Positions 42,673-53,481 of a stretch of 64,000 nt of DNA are shown here, piece by piece. The DNA is taken from assembly GCF_007050985.1 (NCBI RefSeq), contig NZ_VHSF01000002.1, positions 62,001-126,000 on the forward strand, in the 5' to 3' direction. The position numbers were made by a program, and so were the translations under genes. The DNA is from Christiangramia sabulilitoris (GTDB lineage Bacteria; Bacteroidota; Bacteroidia; Flavobacteriales; Flavobacteriaceae). The notes beneath the pieces are model-generated. The model was not told the DNA's origin. It worked only from the letters and a program-made list of their open reading frames with translations, and did no database searches. The stretch's first letter is position 1; each line of letters opens with the position of its first letter.

Positions 42673-43027
42673 CCGGCATTAAAAAAGGTAACATTAAATC
42701 ATGAACATCGCAGAAGCCTGCAAGAAATTGCCAGGACTAAGAGATTAACGTAAATGGTAAAAATAGATTGGGAGGGTAATTTTCGAATGAATCAAATATA
42801 AGTGTTTTCCCCTATATTTGGGAATAATACAGGTAATATTATCCTGACACAGATAATCATAAATCGAAGTTTAAAAGCAACTTTTAAGACCTGTAGAACT
42901 TCTGTATTTTTTAAATTGAAATGATTTTTAAGCACATTTACAATTAATCTTTCAAAATCCCTTAAAAATTACAGCAACCTTAACATCAGTAGATTGGTAT
43001 TGACTTTTTAAATATTAATACAATAAG
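42673..43027. other. Intergenic region between divergent LuxR-type gene and uvrA
   Basis: 355 bp, AT-rich. Apart from the uvrA -7 box at its right edge, I recognise no gene, hairpin or repeat. It should hold the promoter of the LuxR-type gene. Confidence 0.5.
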
Positions 43028-43035
43028 TAACTTTG
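43028..43035 (+). promoter_or_regulatory. Promoter -7 box for uvrA
   Basis: TAACTTTG matches TAnnTTTG. Transcription would begin near 43042, so the TTG at 43041 cannot be the start codon and the ATG at 43053 is preferred. A TTG at 43000-43002 lies 25 bp upstream, somewhat farther than usual. Confidence 0.55.
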
Positions 43036-43052
43036 CCGTCTTGAAAAATTTT

Positions 43053-45884
43053 ATGGCGAAAACTGAAGATAGAATCGAAGTACTGGGCGCGAGAGTCCAT
43101 AATCTTAAAAATATTGATGTTAATATACCTAGAGAAAAACTGGTGGTCATCACCGGTCTTTCCGGTTCCGGAAAATCTTCTTTGGCATTCGACACGATCT
43201 ACGCCGAGGGTCAAAGGCGCTATATAGAAACTTTCTCGGCCTATGCCCGGCAGTTTCTGGGTAGCCTGGAACGACCAGATGTAGACAAAATTGAAGGGCT
43301 TTCTCCTGTAATCGCTATTGAACAAAAAACAACTTCTAAGAACCCTAGAAGTACGGTTGGAACCATTACCGAAATCTATGATTTTCTAAGACTCCTTTTT
43401 GCCAGAGCCGGCGAGGCCTATAGCTATAATACTGGCGAAAAGATGGTAAGCTATACAGATTCCCAGATCCAGGAATTGATCCGGGAGAATTTTAGCGGAA
43501 AAAAAGTTAGTATCCTGGCACCGGTGGTTAGAAGCCGTAAAGGTCATTATAGAGAATTATTCGAACAAATTGCCAAACAGGGATTCCTGAAAGTGAGGAC
43601 AGATGAGGAAATGGTTGACATCGAAAAGGGAATGAAACTGGATCGGTATAAAACACATGATATCGAAATCGTCATAGACCGTCTCAAAATTGAGGAAAAG
43701 GCAGAATCAAATAAGCGTCTTGGTGAGAGTATTAAAACGGCCATGTACCATGGTGATGACACTTTGATGATCCTGGAACAGGAAACCGGAAATGTGAGAT
43801 ATTTCAGTAGAAATCTTATGTGTCCAACTACCGGGATAAGTTACCCCAATCCTGAACCAAATAGTTTTTCTTTCAATTCTCCAAAAGGTGCCTGCCCAAA
43901 ATGTAACGGGATAGGAACACTTTACCAGGTAAATATTAATAAAATTATTCCCGATAGATCCAAGTCCATAAAAAGTGGCGGTTTAGCCCCTCATGGGCCA
44001 CAAAAGAAGAACTGGGTTTTTTCTCAACTTGAACTGATCGCAGAAAGGTTTGATTTCAAATTAACAGATCCTTTAAGTAAAATTCCAGATGAAGCTTTGG
44101 AAATGATTCTTAATGGAGGAAAAGAAAAATTTTCAAGGGAGTCAAAAGCCTTAGGAATCACCAGGGATTATAAAATAGATTTTGAAGGGGTAGCAAATTT
44201 TATAGAGACCACTTTTATTAATAATGACTCTACATCTCTGCGGCGCTGGGCAAAAGAGTATATGGACAAGGTAAATTGTCCAGAATGTAATGGTTCAAGG
44301 CTAAAAAAAGAAGCCCTGTATTTCAGAATAAACGATAAGAATATTTCTGAATTGGCTCATTTGGATACCAGTGATTTATATGAGTGGTTCGATGGAGTAG
44401 AAAAGAAACTTACAAACAAGCAGTTACAGATCGCTGAGGAGGTTATTAAGGAAATTAGAACCAGGCTTCAGTTCCTGCTGGATGTAGGACTTACCTATCT
44501 GAATCTTAACCGTGGATCTAAATCACTCTCAGGTGGTGAAGCACAAAGAATAAGACTGGCCACACAAATTGGATCCCAGCTGGTAGGAGTCCTTTATATT
44601 CTGGATGAGCCCAGTATTGGTCTGCATCAAAGGGATAATGAAAAACTGATCAATTCGCTGGAATCTTTGAGGGATATTGGTAATACCGTTATTGTGGTAG
44701 AGCACGATAAGGATATGATAGAACGGGCAGATCATGTGATCGATATAGGTCCGCGCGCCGGTAAGCATGGAGGTGAGATCATTTCTGAAGGCACTCCTGC
44801 AGAACTAATGACACACAGCACACTTACGGCAGATTATCTAAGTGGCAAAAAGGAGATCGCTATCCCTGAAAAGCGCCGAAAAGGGAACGGTAAAAAAATC
44901 GAACTCAAAGGAGCTACGGGTAATAATCTGAAAAATGTAAATATTAGTATCCCTCTAGGAAAGATGATCGCGGTTACCGGGGTTTCCGGAAGTGGAAAAT
45001 CCACCCTGATCAATGAAACCCTTTACCCCATTATGAACGCGCATTATTTTAACGGGGTAAAAAAGCCGAAACCATATAAGAGTATCAAGGGACTTGACCA
45101 CATTGATAAGGTAATAGATATCAATCAAAGTCCTATTGGCAGAACTCCGAGATCTAACCCGGCAACCTATACCGGTGTATTTTCTGAGATTAGGAATTTA
45201 TTTGCGAAAACGCCTGAAGCTTTAATTAGGGGTTACAAACCGGGAAGGTTCAGTTTTAACGTTAAAGGGGGTAGATGCGAAACCTGTAAAGGTGGCGGCC
45301 TAAGAGTGATCGAGATGAACTTCCTTCCAGATGTATATGTAGAATGTGAAACCTGCCAGGGAAAAAGATTTAATAGAGAAACTCTGGAAATAAGATATAA
45401 GGGGAAATCAATTTCAGATATCCTGGAAATGACGATCGATGAAGCAACTCCATTCTTTGAAAATATCCCGAAAATTTACAGAAAATTAAAAACTATTCAG
45501 GATGTTGGGCTGGGCTATATAAGTCTGGGACAGCAGTCTACGACCCTTTCGGGTGGTGAAGCGCAAAGGATAAAGCTGGCAACAGAACTTTCCAAGCGTG
45601 ATACCGGGAATACTTTCTATATATTAGACGAGCCAACAACGGGTCTTCATTTTGAAGATATACGCGTTCTTATGGATGTTTTAAACACCCTTACCAATAA
45701 AGGAAATACGGTTTTAATAATTGAACATAACATGGATGTTATTAAAATGGCTGACCATATTATCGATATTGGATACGAAGGCGGAAAAGGAGGCGGAGAA
45801 GTTGTTGCCACCGGCACTCCCGAACAGATAGTTAAAAACAAAAAAAGTTATACGGCAAGGTTTCTTAAAAAGGAACTGCCCTAA
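43053..45884 (+). CDS. uvrA: Excinuclease ABC subunit A
   Basis: 943 residues from the ATG at 43053. Damage-sensing ATPase of nucleotide excision repair. It has two ABC ATPase halves: Walker [15 protein letters not shown] near the N-terminus and [14 protein letters not shown] near residue 645; ABC signatures [13 protein letters not shown] and [13 protein letters not shown]; Walker [13 protein letters not shown] and [12 protein letters not shown]. Zinc-binding Cys pairs lie in [16 protein letters not shown] and [16 protein letters not shown]. Full length. The LOG-family gene follows after 9 bp, so both are probably one transcript. Confidence 0.97.
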   Translation: MAKTEDRIEVLGARVHNLKNIDVNIPREKLVVITGLSGSGKSSLAFDTIYAEGQRRYIETFSAYARQFLGSLERPDVDKIEGLSPVIAIEQKTTSKNPRSTVGTITEIYDFLRLLFARAGEAYSYNTGEKMVSYTDSQIQELIRENFSGKKVSILAPVVRSRKGHYRELFEQIAKQGFLKVRTDEEMVDIEKGMKLDRYKTHDIEIVIDRLKIEEKAESNKRLGESIKTAMYHGDDTLMILEQETGNVRYFSRNLMCPTTGISYPNPEPNSFSFNSPKGACPKCNGIGTLYQVNINKIIPDRSKSIKSGGLAPHGPQKKNWVFSQLELIAERFDFKLTDPLSKIPDEALEMILNGGKEKFSRESKALGITRDYKIDFEGVANFIETTFINNDSTSLRRWAKEYMDKVNCPECNGSRLKKEALYFRINDKNISELAHLDTSDLYEWFDGVEKKLTNKQLQIAEEVIKEIRTRLQFLLDVGLTYLNLNRGSKSLSGGEAQRIRLATQIGSQLVGVLYILDEPSIGLHQRDNEKLINSLESLRDIGNTVIVVEHDKDMIERADHVIDIGPRAGKHGGEIISEGTPAELMTHSTLTADYLSGKKEIAIPEKRRKGNGKKIELKGATGNNLKNVNISIPLGKMIAVTGVSGSGKSTLINETLYPIMNAHYFNGVKKPKPYKSIKGLDHIDKVIDINQSPIGRTPRSNPATYTGVFSEIRNLFAKTPEALIRGYKPGRFSFNVKGGRCETCKGGGLRVIEMNFLPDVYVECETCQGKRFNRETLEIRYKGKSISDILEMTIDEATPFFENIPKIYRKLKTIQDVGLGYISLGQQSTTLSGGEAQRIKLATELSKRDTGNTFYILDEPTTGLHFEDIRVLMDVLNTLTNKGNTVLIIEHNMDVIKMADHIIDIGYEGGKGGGEVVATGTPEQIVKNKKSYTARFLKKELP

Positions 45885-45893
45885 TAAATAAAT

Positions 45894-46583
45894 ATGAAAA
45901 CACAGAATAGCAATAAAGCCTGGAATGAGATAAAAACAAATGATTCCTGGGCGATTTTTAAAATCATGGGGGAATTCGTAAATGGTTACGAAAAATTAAG
46001 CCAAATTGGCCCGTGTGTATCCATTTTTGGTTCTGCCAGGACCAAGCCAGATATGAAGTACTACAAACTGGCAGAAAAAGTTGCAAAAAAGATCGTTGAT
46101 CACGGTTATGGGGTGATCACAGGTGGTGGACCCGGTATTATGGAAGCAGGTAATAAAGGTGCGCACCTTGCAGGAGGTACCTCGGTAGGTCTGAATATAG
46201 ATTTGCCTTTTGAACAACACGATAACCCATACATAGATAATGACAAAAGCCTTGATTTTGATTACTTCTTTGTACGCAAGGTGATGTTCGTAAAATATTC
46301 CCAGGGATTCGTAGTGATGCCAGGCGGTTTTGGTACGCTGGATGAACTTTTTGAAGCGATCACCTTGATCCAAACACATAAGATCGATAAATTCCCAATA
46401 ATCCTGGTAGGTACAGAGTTTTGGTCTGGTCTTGTAGACTGGATTAAAAAGACCTTACTCGATAGTTTTCAAAATATTAGCGAGGGGGATATTGACCTGG
46501 TTCAGGTTGTGGATACAGAAGACGAGGTTATCGAAATTCTTGATCAATTCTACGGGGAATATAATCTTAGTCCTAATTTCTAG
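45894..46583 (+). CDS. LOG-family protein (putative cytokinin riboside 5'-monophosphate phosphoribohydrolase)
   Basis: A 229-residue cytoplasmic Rossmann-type protein of the TIGR00730/LOG family. The family motifs are GGGPGIMEAGNKGA (about residues 78-91) and MPGGFGTLDELFEA (about 139-152), the PGGxGTxxE nucleotide-binding and catalytic site. These enzymes split nucleoside 5'-monophosphates into base and ribose-5-phosphate; the bacterial physiological substrate is often unknown. It follows uvrA by 9 bp. Confidence 0.9.
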   Translation: MKTQNSNKAWNEIKTNDSWAIFKIMGEFVNGYEKLSQIGPCVSIFGSARTKPDMKYYKLAEKVAKKIVDHGYGVITGGGPGIMEAGNKGAHLAGGTSVGLNIDLPFEQHDNPYIDNDKSLDFDYFFVRKVMFVKYSQGFVVMPGGFGTLDELFEAITLIQTHKIDKFPIILVGTEFWSGLVDWIKKTLLDSFQNISEGDIDLVQVVDTEDEVIEILDQFYGEYNLSPNF

Positions 46584-46658
46584 TTAACGGCTTAATTGAA
46601 GGTATCAAACTTTGATTATATTTAGCCCTGATTCCTCATCAGTACTAAAATTATTTAA

Positions 46659-49469
46659 TTGAAACACCTTCAGTTCTTCCTGATCCTTTTATTTTTTTCC
46701 GGATGTCTTTCTGCCCAGAATGCCATCGAGGTGAATGCGCGTCTTATAGATAGCATTCATACTATACAGATCGATCAGAAGATTAAGTTTATCAATACCG
46801 GAGACGGGGAATTAAACACTATTTATCTTAACGACTGGAATAACGCTTTCAGCAGCAAAACTTCAGCATTGGCAAAACGTTTCGCAGAGGATTATGCGAG
46901 ACGTTTTCATTTTGCTAAAGATCACGAACGTGGCCATACCACTATTAAATCTATCACGAATATTTCCGGCGACAACCTGGAATGGGACCGGCCCGGTAAA
47001 GTCGTCGACCTGGTGAGGATACAGTTAAGGGAACCACTTTTAACTGGAGATTCTGTAACGTTTACACTTAATTATGACCTAAAAATACCCGACGACAAAT
47101 TCACCCGGTATGGCCGTGACGACCTGGGTAACTACAAATTACGCTACTGGTATATGGTACCCGCCCCGCTGGATAATAATTGGAAATTATACAGCCATAA
47201 AGACCTGGGAGCGCAGTACGTAAATCCATACACGGTCAAAATCAGCATTGATGTTCCCACGCAGTATTATGCTGCCTCGGGTCTGGACCTCACTCAAACC
47301 CAAACAAAACGAGGTTTTAAGACCATAAAATTTGAAGGAAATAACCGGGTTGACAGTGAAACCTACCTTTCCAAATCTTTTATTTTCGAATCTATAAAAA
47401 CAGATCCTAACCAGGTAATTACCAATATTGCAGATGAAAATATAGCGTTTGAACTTAAAAAGACTTTATTGGAGAGAAGTATGGATTTCCTGCAGGAAAG
47501 GCTTGGAGCATACCCCCACGAAAATATTTTCATCACCCAGGAAGATTATCTAAACAGTCCTATATATGGTCTAAACCAGTTGCCGGGATTCATTAGACCA
47601 TTTCCCGATGGTTTTCAATATGATATTAAGTTATTCAAAACGATCACGGCCAATTATCTCAAAAATACGATCTTCATAAATCCAAGAGAAGAAAAATGGG
47701 TTATAGATGCTATAATGGTTTCACTTATGATGGATTATGTGGATACTTATTATCCAAATATGAAATTGATTGGGAAGCTAAGCGAGATCATAGGAATACG
47801 CTGGTTTCATGCAGCAGACTTGGAGTTCAATGATCAATACCAGTTCTTGTATATGAACATGGCCAGGATGAACCTGGATCAACCACTAACCACGAGCCAG
47901 GATTCACTTGTGAAATTCAATAAAAATATTGCCAATGCTTATAAGGCCGGGGTTGGGATAAAATACCTTGAGAATTTCCTGGGAGATCAGTCGGTAAAAA
48001 AATCTATTTCTGAATTTTATTCTACCTATAAATTGAAGAAAGTGAACGATGAGGATTTTATGAATATCCTCCAAAAAAACACTTCCAAGGATATTTCATG
48101 GTTTTATAAAGATTATGTAGCTACCAACAAGAAGATAGACTTCAGAATAAAAGAAGTTAAGAAACTGGACGATTCTTTAAGAGTTACCATTCAAAATCTT
48201 CGAAAAAACAATTTCCCTGTAAGCCTCTACGGCCTCCAGGACAAAGAAGTGGTTTATAAAACCTGGGTAGAAAATATTCGGGATACTCTTAGTGTAACAA
48301 TCCCAAAAGATAATATAGAGAGACTGGCTTTGAATTATGAACAGGAAATCCCGGAATTCAACCAGCGTAATAATTATAAGGCCGTCACTACGCTTCTGGA
48401 TAAACCTATCCAGTTTAGACTACTACAGGATGTGGAGGATCCCAGGTATCACCAGGTTTTCTTTATGCCGGAATTTGATTATAATCTATATGACGGAATT
48501 TCCATAGGCCCGAAATTATATAACAAAACAATTCTAAGCAGAACTTTTAATTTTGCCATTTCTCCAAAATATGGGTTTACTAGTGAAACCCTGGTAGGAT
48601 CGGCTTCGCTCTATAACGAACACCAATTCGAGAATGAAAATCTCTACAGTATTTTTTATGGTGTCTCCGGTACCCGGTTTTCCTATGGTTTTGATCTGTT
48701 TTATGAAAAATTCACTCCTTTTCTGGCATTTTCCTACCGTAACTCCTACTTACGAAGTAACGAAAGGCAACGATTAATTATACGAAATATTAATGTTCGC
48801 CGGGACCAGAATCCAATAGAACCCCTACTCCAACCAGACTATAACGTACTGGACGTAAAATACATTTACAGCAACCCGAATTTCCTAAAACACTTAACCG
48901 CATCTTTCGATTACCAGTTATCAGATAAATTCAGTAAAGTTTCGGTAACTGCAGAATACCGTAAACTTTATACTAATAACAGGCAGATCAATCTCAGGTT
49001 CTTTACCGGTGCGTTTCTTTATAATGATGACAGCTCCAACGACTATTTCAGTTTTGCCCTGGACCGTCCTACAGATTACCTGTTTGATTACAATTATTAT
49101 GGACGTAGCCAGGGAAGCGGTTTATTCAGCCAGCAAATTATTGTGGCCGAAGGTGGTTTTAAGTCCCAGTTACAACCGGAATTTGCAAACCAGTGGTTAT
49201 CCACGGTAAATGCCAGCACCAATATCTGGAACTGGATCTACGCATATGGAGATGTTGGATTGGTAAAGAATAAAGGTGAAAAGGGTGAGGTCTTATTTGA
49301 TTCCGGGATCCGGATTAGTCTGGTCCAGGATTATTTTGAACTTTTCTTCCCGGTGTATTCTACTTTGGGATGGGAACTGGGCGCACCAGATTATGATCAG
49401 CGAATTCGGTTTATTGTTGCTTTAGACATAAATACGCTTATTAAATTATTTACCAGGCGGTGGTATTAA
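46659..49469 (+). CDS. M1-peptidase-like domain without zinc motif, fused to a C-terminal barrel
   Basis: 936 residues with an N-terminal signal sequence (MKHLQFFLILLFFSG). The first 200 residues are the beta sandwich typical of M1 aminopeptidases (QKIKFINTGDGELNTIYLND). In the peptidase-like region the expected HExxH-x18-E is absent: the aligned stretch (about residues 324-361) reads TITANYLKN and then WVIDAIMVSLMMDYV. A beta-sandwich segment follows, and from about residue 600 onwards there are barrel-like strands ending in a terminal aromatic (RRWY). So it is probably an outer-membrane protein with a catalytically dead peptidase fold. The start is TTG, chosen because the signal peptide begins at once and no in-frame ATG lies near. 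Confidence 0.82.
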   Translation: MKHLQFFLILLFFSGCLSAQNAIEVNARLIDSIHTIQIDQKIKFINTGDGELNTIYLNDWNNAFSSKTSALAKRFAEDYARRFHFAKDHERGHTTIKSITNISGDNLEWDRPGKVVDLVRIQLREPLLTGDSVTFTLNYDLKIPDDKFTRYGRDDLGNYKLRYWYMVPAPLDNNWKLYSHKDLGAQYVNPYTVKISIDVPTQYYAASGLDLTQTQTKRGFKTIKFEGNNRVDSETYLSKSFIFESIKTDPNQVITNIADENIAFELKKTLLERSMDFLQERLGAYPHENIFITQEDYLNSPIYGLNQLPGFIRPFPDGFQYDIKLFKTITANYLKNTIFINPREEKWVIDAIMVSLMMDYVDTYYPNMKLIGKLSEIIGIRWFHAADLEFNDQYQFLYMNMARMNLDQPLTTSQDSLVKFNKNIANAYKAGVGIKYLENFLGDQSVKKSISEFYSTYKLKKVNDEDFMNILQKNTSKDISWFYKDYVATNKKIDFRIKEVKKLDDSLRVTIQNLRKNNFPVSLYGLQDKEVVYKTWVENIRDTLSVTIPKDNIERLALNYEQEIPEFNQRNNYKAVTTLLDKPIQFRLLQDVEDPRYHQVFFMPEFDYNLYDGISIGPKLYNKTILSRTFNFAISPKYGFTSETLVGSASLYNEHQFENENLYSIFYGVSGTRFSYGFDLFYEKFTPFLAFSYRNSYLRSNERQRLIIRNINVRRDQNPIEPLLQPDYNVLDVKYIYSNPNFLKHLTASFDYQLSDKFSKVSVTAEYRKLYTNNRQINLRFFTGAFLYNDDSSNDYFSFALDRPTDYLFDYNYYGRSQGSGLFSQQIIVAEGGFKSQLQPEFANQWLSTVNASTNIWNWIYAYGDVGLVKNKGEKGEVLFDSGIRISLVQDYFELFFPVYSTLGWELGAPDYDQRIRFIVALDINTLIKLFTRRWY

Positions 49470-49612
49470 AAGAAAAACATTTGAATTAATTTTTCCGTAA
49501 TTCAATTTCGGAATTATCAACAAATTCCTAATACTTTCCCTTTTAATTCTAAAATAAATACTATTTAAAGGTTAAAATTACATTATTATCAATTTTAGCT
49601 AAATAATTTGAA

Positions 49613-49643
49613 TTGTATTTAATGATACTTTTCGCTACATTTG
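49613..49643 (+). promoter_or_regulatory. Promoter for the fused E1 gene (TTG, 20 bp, TACATTTG)
   Basis: TTG at 49613-49615, a 20-base spacer and TACATTTG at 49636-49643 match the Bacteroidota promoter arrangement. The expected start near 49650 lies 15 bp before the ATG at 49665 and excludes the TTG at 49641 as start codon. Confidence 0.65.
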
Positions 49644-49664
49644 TTAGCATCCAAAAATTTGTTC

Positions 49665-52064
49665 ATGCATAGCGAAACTCAAACTGAAAATTCAATTTCT
49701 TTCGATGAATTCAAGTCTCAGGTACTTGAAGATTACAGGATTGCTGTTACCAGCCGGGAATGCAGTCTTTTAGGGCGCCGGGAAGTTCTTACCGGTAAGG
49801 CAAAATTTGGAATATTTGGTGACGGAAAGGAATTACCTCAGTTGGCTATGGCCAAAGCCTTTAAAAAAGGTGACTGGAGATCTGGATACTACCGGGACCA
49901 GACTTTTATGATGGCAATAAATGAATTAAGCCCAGAGCAGTTTTTCGCCGGCTTATATGCCGATACCAATCTGGAAAATGAACCAATGTCTGCGGGACGG
50001 CAAATGGGTGGTCACTTTATGACCCACAGCCTCGATGAACACGGAAATTGGAAAAACCTGATGGAACAGAAAAATTCCAGTTCAGATATATCTCCCACTG
50101 CCGGCCAAATGCCACGCTTACTGGGACTGGCCCAGGCATCTAAGATTTTCAGAAATGTAGAAGGAATAGATGCTGAAAAATTTTCAGACAATGGAAATGA
50201 GATCGCGTGGGGAACTATAGGTAATGCAAGTACCAGTGAAGGTCATTTCTGGGAAACAATCAATGCAGCCGGTGTTTTGCAGGTACCAATGGTGATCAAT
50301 GTATGGGATGACGAATATGGTATTTCTGTACACGCAAAGCATCAGACCACAAAAGAAAATATTTCTGAAATCTTAAAAGGTTTCCAGAGAGATGAGGAAA
50401 ATGACGGTTATGAGATCATGGTCGTGGAAGGCTGGGATTACCCCAAACTGGTAGACACTTATGAAAAAGCTTCGGCAATAGCACGAAAGGAACATTTGCC
50501 GGTTCTAATCCATGTAAACGAATTAACCCAACCTCAGGGACACTCAACATCCGGATCTCACGAAAGATATAAGTCTGAAGAAAGACTGAAATGGGAAAAG
50601 GAATACGACTGTAATATTAAGTTCAGAGAGTGGATGATCGAGAATGATTTCGCAACTTCAGATCAACTTGAAGAACTGGAAAAAAAGATCAAAAAGGAAG
50701 TAAGAACGGCAAAGCATAATGCCTGGACCTCTTACTTAAAACCAACCCTCGAGAAAAAGAAAGAATTGATTAAAATTCTTGAGGATGCTGCAGGTTCAAG
50801 CTCTAATGCAAACTTCATCAATCCATTGAAAAAAGAGATTGAAGGAATTAAAGAGCCTCTAAAAAAAGACCTGGTTTCAATAGGAAGAAAATGTCTGCGG
50901 TATTTGATAGGTACCGATACCCCTGCAAAAAATACGCTTATAAACTGGCTGGATAAATTTGCAGACCAGGCCTATGAAGATTATGCCGCGCATTTATATA
51001 AAGAAGAAGATACAGATCTTGAAATATTACCAACTTATGATGATGAAGCGGAAGAAGTTGACGCCAGAATCATATTAAGAGACAATTTTGATACAATCTT
51101 TAGTTCCAAACCCAATACCCTTATTTTCGGAGAAGATTCAGGAGAAATTGGGGATGTAAACCAGGGGTTGGAAGGACTTCAGAAAAAATACGGTGAATTC
51201 CGCGTTTCAGATACGGGCATTAGAGAAGCCACAATTCTGGGACAGGGTATTGGAATGGCAATGCGAGGTTTGAGACCAATTGCAGAAATTCAATACCTGG
51301 ATTACGTAATGTACTGTCTGCAGGGATTAAGTGATGACCTTGCAACGGTTCACTATAGAACAAAAGGTAGGCAAAAAGCGCCCTTGATAGTTCGCACCAG
51401 GGGGCACAGGCTGGAAGGAATCTGGCATAGTGGATCACAAATGGGTGGTCTTCTAAACCTTCTTAGGGGAATGTATGTGCTGGTACCGCGAAACATGACT
51501 AAAGCGGCTGGTTTTTATAATACCCTGCTAGATCTTGATACTCCTGCGTTAGTGATAGAATGTCTTAATGGCTACAGACTTAAAGAAAAGTTACCTAATA
51601 ACCTTGGTGAGTTTAAAACCCCTATAGGAGTTACAGAGACCGTTAAGGAAGGAAAGGATATAACTATTGTATCCTATGCTTCTACCCTAAGGATCGTGGA
51701 AGAAGTCGCCAAAGAATTGCTTGAGGTTGATATTGATGTTGAAGTGATCGATGTACAATCGCTGCTGCCATTTGATGTAAATCACGATATTGTTAAAAGT
51801 GTAGAAAAGACAAATAGATTATTAGTTATAGATGAAGATGTACCGGGAGGAGCCTCCGCATTTATTTTGCAAAAGGTACTGGACGAACAGAATGCCTACA
51901 GGTACCTGGATAGTAAACCTCAAACCCTGACAGCGAAAGAACACAGACCGGCTTATGGAACAGACGGGGATTATTTCTCGAAACCATCTGCTGAAGATAT
52001 TTATGAGAAAATCTACTCCATCATGCATGAATCAAACCCCGGGAAATATCCTAAATTGAGATAA
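49665..52064 (+). CDS. 2-oxoacid (branched-chain) dehydrogenase E1, alpha and beta subunits fused
   Basis: 799 residues. Thiamine-diphosphate-dependent decarboxylase of the 2-oxoisovalerate dehydrogenase complex, which supplies branched-chain acyl-CoA primers for iso-fatty acids and degrades Val, Leu and Ile. The alpha part (about 1-380) has FGIFGDGKELPQLAMAKAFK, RSGYYRDQTFMMA, the TPP-related GNASTSEGHFWETINAAGV and WDDEYGIS. The beta part (about 470-799) has FGEDSGEIGDVNQGLEGLQ, SDTGIREATILGQGIGMAMR, TRGHR and LVIDEDVPGGASAF. The E1 fusion is usual in Bacteroidota; E2 and E3 are not in the window. Start chosen at the ATG after the promoter box. Confidence 0.92.
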   Translation: MHSETQTENSISFDEFKSQVLEDYRIAVTSRECSLLGRREVLTGKAKFGIFGDGKELPQLAMAKAFKKGDWRSGYYRDQTFMMAINELSPEQFFAGLYADTNLENEPMSAGRQMGGHFMTHSLDEHGNWKNLMEQKNSSSDISPTAGQMPRLLGLAQASKIFRNVEGIDAEKFSDNGNEIAWGTIGNASTSEGHFWETINAAGVLQVPMVINVWDDEYGISVHAKHQTTKENISEILKGFQRDEENDGYEIMVVEGWDYPKLVDTYEKASAIARKEHLPVLIHVNELTQPQGHSTSGSHERYKSEERLKWEKEYDCNIKFREWMIENDFATSDQLEELEKKIKKEVRTAKHNAWTSYLKPTLEKKKELIKILEDAAGSSSNANFINPLKKEIEGIKEPLKKDLVSIGRKCLRYLIGTDTPAKNTLINWLDKFADQAYEDYAAHLYKEEDTDLEILPTYDDEAEEVDARIILRDNFDTIFSSKPNTLIFGEDSGEIGDVNQGLEGLQKKYGEFRVSDTGIREATILGQGIGMAMRGLRPIAEIQYLDYVMYCLQGLSDDLATVHYRTKGRQKAPLIVRTRGHRLEGIWHSGSQMGGLLNLLRGMYVLVPRNMTKAAGFYNTLLDLDTPALVIECLNGYRLKEKLPNNLGEFKTPIGVTETVKEGKDITIVSYASTLRIVEEVAKELLEVDIDVEVIDVQSLLPFDVNHDIVKSVEKTNRLLVIDEDVPGGASAFILQKVLDEQNAYRYLDSKPQTLTAKEHRPAYGTDGDYFSKPSAEDIYEKIYSIMHESNPGKYPKLR

Positions 52065-52082
52065 AAGACAATTTATATAATT

Positions 52083-52114
52083 AAAAAAGCCATGAACGAT
52101 TTCATGGCTTTTTT
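52083..52114. terminator. Bidirectional hairpin terminator
   Basis: AAAAAAGCCATGAA, a CGAT loop and TTCATGGCTTTTTT. It ends the E1 gene (+) and the converging menB (-). Confidence 0.85.
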
Positions 52115-52133
52115 AATGGAATTTTATTAGTGA

Positions 52134-52973
52134 CTACGGAATCCATTTCTTTTCAAAATTAGGCTTACGTTTTTCAAGGAATGCGTCCCTGCCCTCTTTA
52201 GCCTCATCGGTCATATAGGCGAGTCGCGTAACCTCTCCGGCGAATACCTGCTGCCCTACCATACCGTCGTCTGTAAGGTTCATGGCAAATTTCAACATCT
52301 TAATAGAGGTAGGTGATTTTGCCAGGATCTCCTGAGCCCATTCATAGGCGGTATCTTCAAGTTCAGCATGCGGTATGACCGCATTTACCATTCCCATTTC
52401 GTATGCTTCCTGGGCAGAATAATTACGCCCTAAAAAGAAAATCTCACGTGCCTTTTTCTGCCCTACCATTTTCGCCAGGTAAGCAGATCCATATCCTGCA
52501 TCAAAACTGGTTACATCTGCATCGGTTTGCTTAAAGATCGCATGCTCTTTACTCGCTAAAGTAAGATCACAAACAACATGCAGACTATGTCCTCCACCAA
52601 CGGCCCAACCGGGAACAACGCAGATCACTGCTTTTGGCATAAATCGAATTAATCGTTGTACCTCGAGAATGTTCAGACGGTGGTAACCATCCTCCCCAAC
52701 ATACCCCTGGTGTCCTCTTGCCTTTTGATCTCCACCGCTACAAAATGCCCATTTTCCATCCTTAGCTGAAGGCCCTTCGGCAGATAAAAGTACAACCCCA
52801 ATTGAAGTATCCTCGTGGGCATCATGAAATGCATCCAAAAGTTCAGAGGTGGTTTTAGGTCTGAAGGCGTTGCGTACGTCAGGACGGTTAAAAGCAATTC
52901 GGGCCACTCCGTTAAATTTCTTATAGGTAATATCTTCGTATTCTTTTACAGTTTTCCAGTCGATTTTAGACAT
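52134..52973 (-). CDS. menB: 1,4-dihydroxy-2-naphthoyl-CoA synthase
   Basis: A 279-residue crotonase-fold enzyme that closes the second ring in menaquinone synthesis, from o-succinylbenzoyl-CoA to DHNA-CoA. MenB markers: YKKFNGVARIAFNRPDVRNAFRP-type start (split KKFNGVARIAFNRP), FCSGGDQKARGHQGY (oxyanion hole), CVVPGWAVGGGHSLHVVCDL and TDADVTSFDAGYGSAYLAK, which carries the Asp and Ser of the active site. Full length. It stands apart from menF and menD, which are 2.5 kb away on the same strand; menA, menC and menE are not in the window. Confidence 0.95.
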   Translation of the reverse strand: MSKIDWKTVKEYEDITYKKFNGVARIAFNRPDVRNAFRPKTTSELLDAFHDAHEDTSIGVVLLSAEGPSAKDGKWAFCSGGDQKARGHQGYVGEDGYHRLNILEVQRLIRFMPKAVICVVPGWAVGGGHSLHVVCDLTLASKEHAIFKQTDADVTSFDAGYGSAYLAKMVGQKKAREIFFLGRNYSAQEAYEMGMVNAVIPHAELEDTAYEWAQEILAKSPTSIKMLKFAMNLTDDGMVGQQVFAGEVTRLAYMTDEAKEGRDAFLEKRKPNFEKKWIP

Positions 52974-53027
52974 GATATAATTTTTGTGTTAAAAATAGTG
53001 CTTTACAATGATTTCAGAAAGCTGAAT

Positions 53028-53054
53028 AAAAAAAGCCTGCGAAAATGCAGGCTT
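53028..53054 (-). terminator. Terminator after the DUF2059 gene
   Basis: AAGCCTGC and GCAGGCTT around a 6-base loop. On the minus strand a run of Ts follows (53028-53034). It separates the 134-residue gene from menB. Confidence 0.75.
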
Positions 53055-53076
53055 GCTATTTTTAATAATATAAAAC

Positions 53077-53481
53077 TTAGTTCATATATTTTGCCATAAG
53101 TGGCTGCAATTCCATTCCCCAGGCCTGGCCTATTTCCATTCCTTTTTTAGTAAGTTCAGGAGTTATAGCAACCATTTTCTTACCTACAGGGGTAGCGTAA
53201 AAAGCGAGGATCTTATCTATCTCGGCTTCAGTAAAGCTTTCAGTATAAATATCTGCCATTTTATTATAAAGCTCGGTGGTACTTGCGGCCAGTTCTTTTT
53301 TAAATGCTGCTCTGTTCTTTTCAGGGATCATTTCCACGATAGGCTCTGTCATTATATCAAATTGCTGACCTGCAGTAAGTTTAATAAGAGTCACCGCTTT
53401 ATCCTCAAATGTATCTGCTTTTTGAGCAAAAGAAGAAAGCCCGATTGCGCAAAATGCCAGTGTAAAAATAATTTTTTTCAT
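53077..53481 (-). CDS. DUF2059-like secreted protein, 134 residues
   Basis: A signal peptide (MKKIIFTLAFCAIGLSSFAQ) is followed by an all-helical domain: KAVTLIKLTAGQQFDIMTEP then FTEAEIDKILAFYATPVGKK. The F.A.P.G.K block is the hallmark of DUF2059 proteins. Expected in the periplasm; no biochemical role is known for the family. Single gene bounded by a terminator on its 3' side. Confidence 0.85.
   Translation of the reverse strand: MKKIIFTLAFCAIGLSSFAQKADTFEDKAVTLIKLTAGQQFDIMTEPIVEMIPEKNRAAFKKELAASTTELYNKMADIYTESFTEAEIDKILAFYATPVGKKMVAITPELTKKGMEIGQAWGMELQPLMAKYMN

Noticed and set aside
42703-42750. 15-codon frame MNIAEACKKLPGLRD
   Set aside because: Too short, no ribosome-binding site or promoter box; likely chance.
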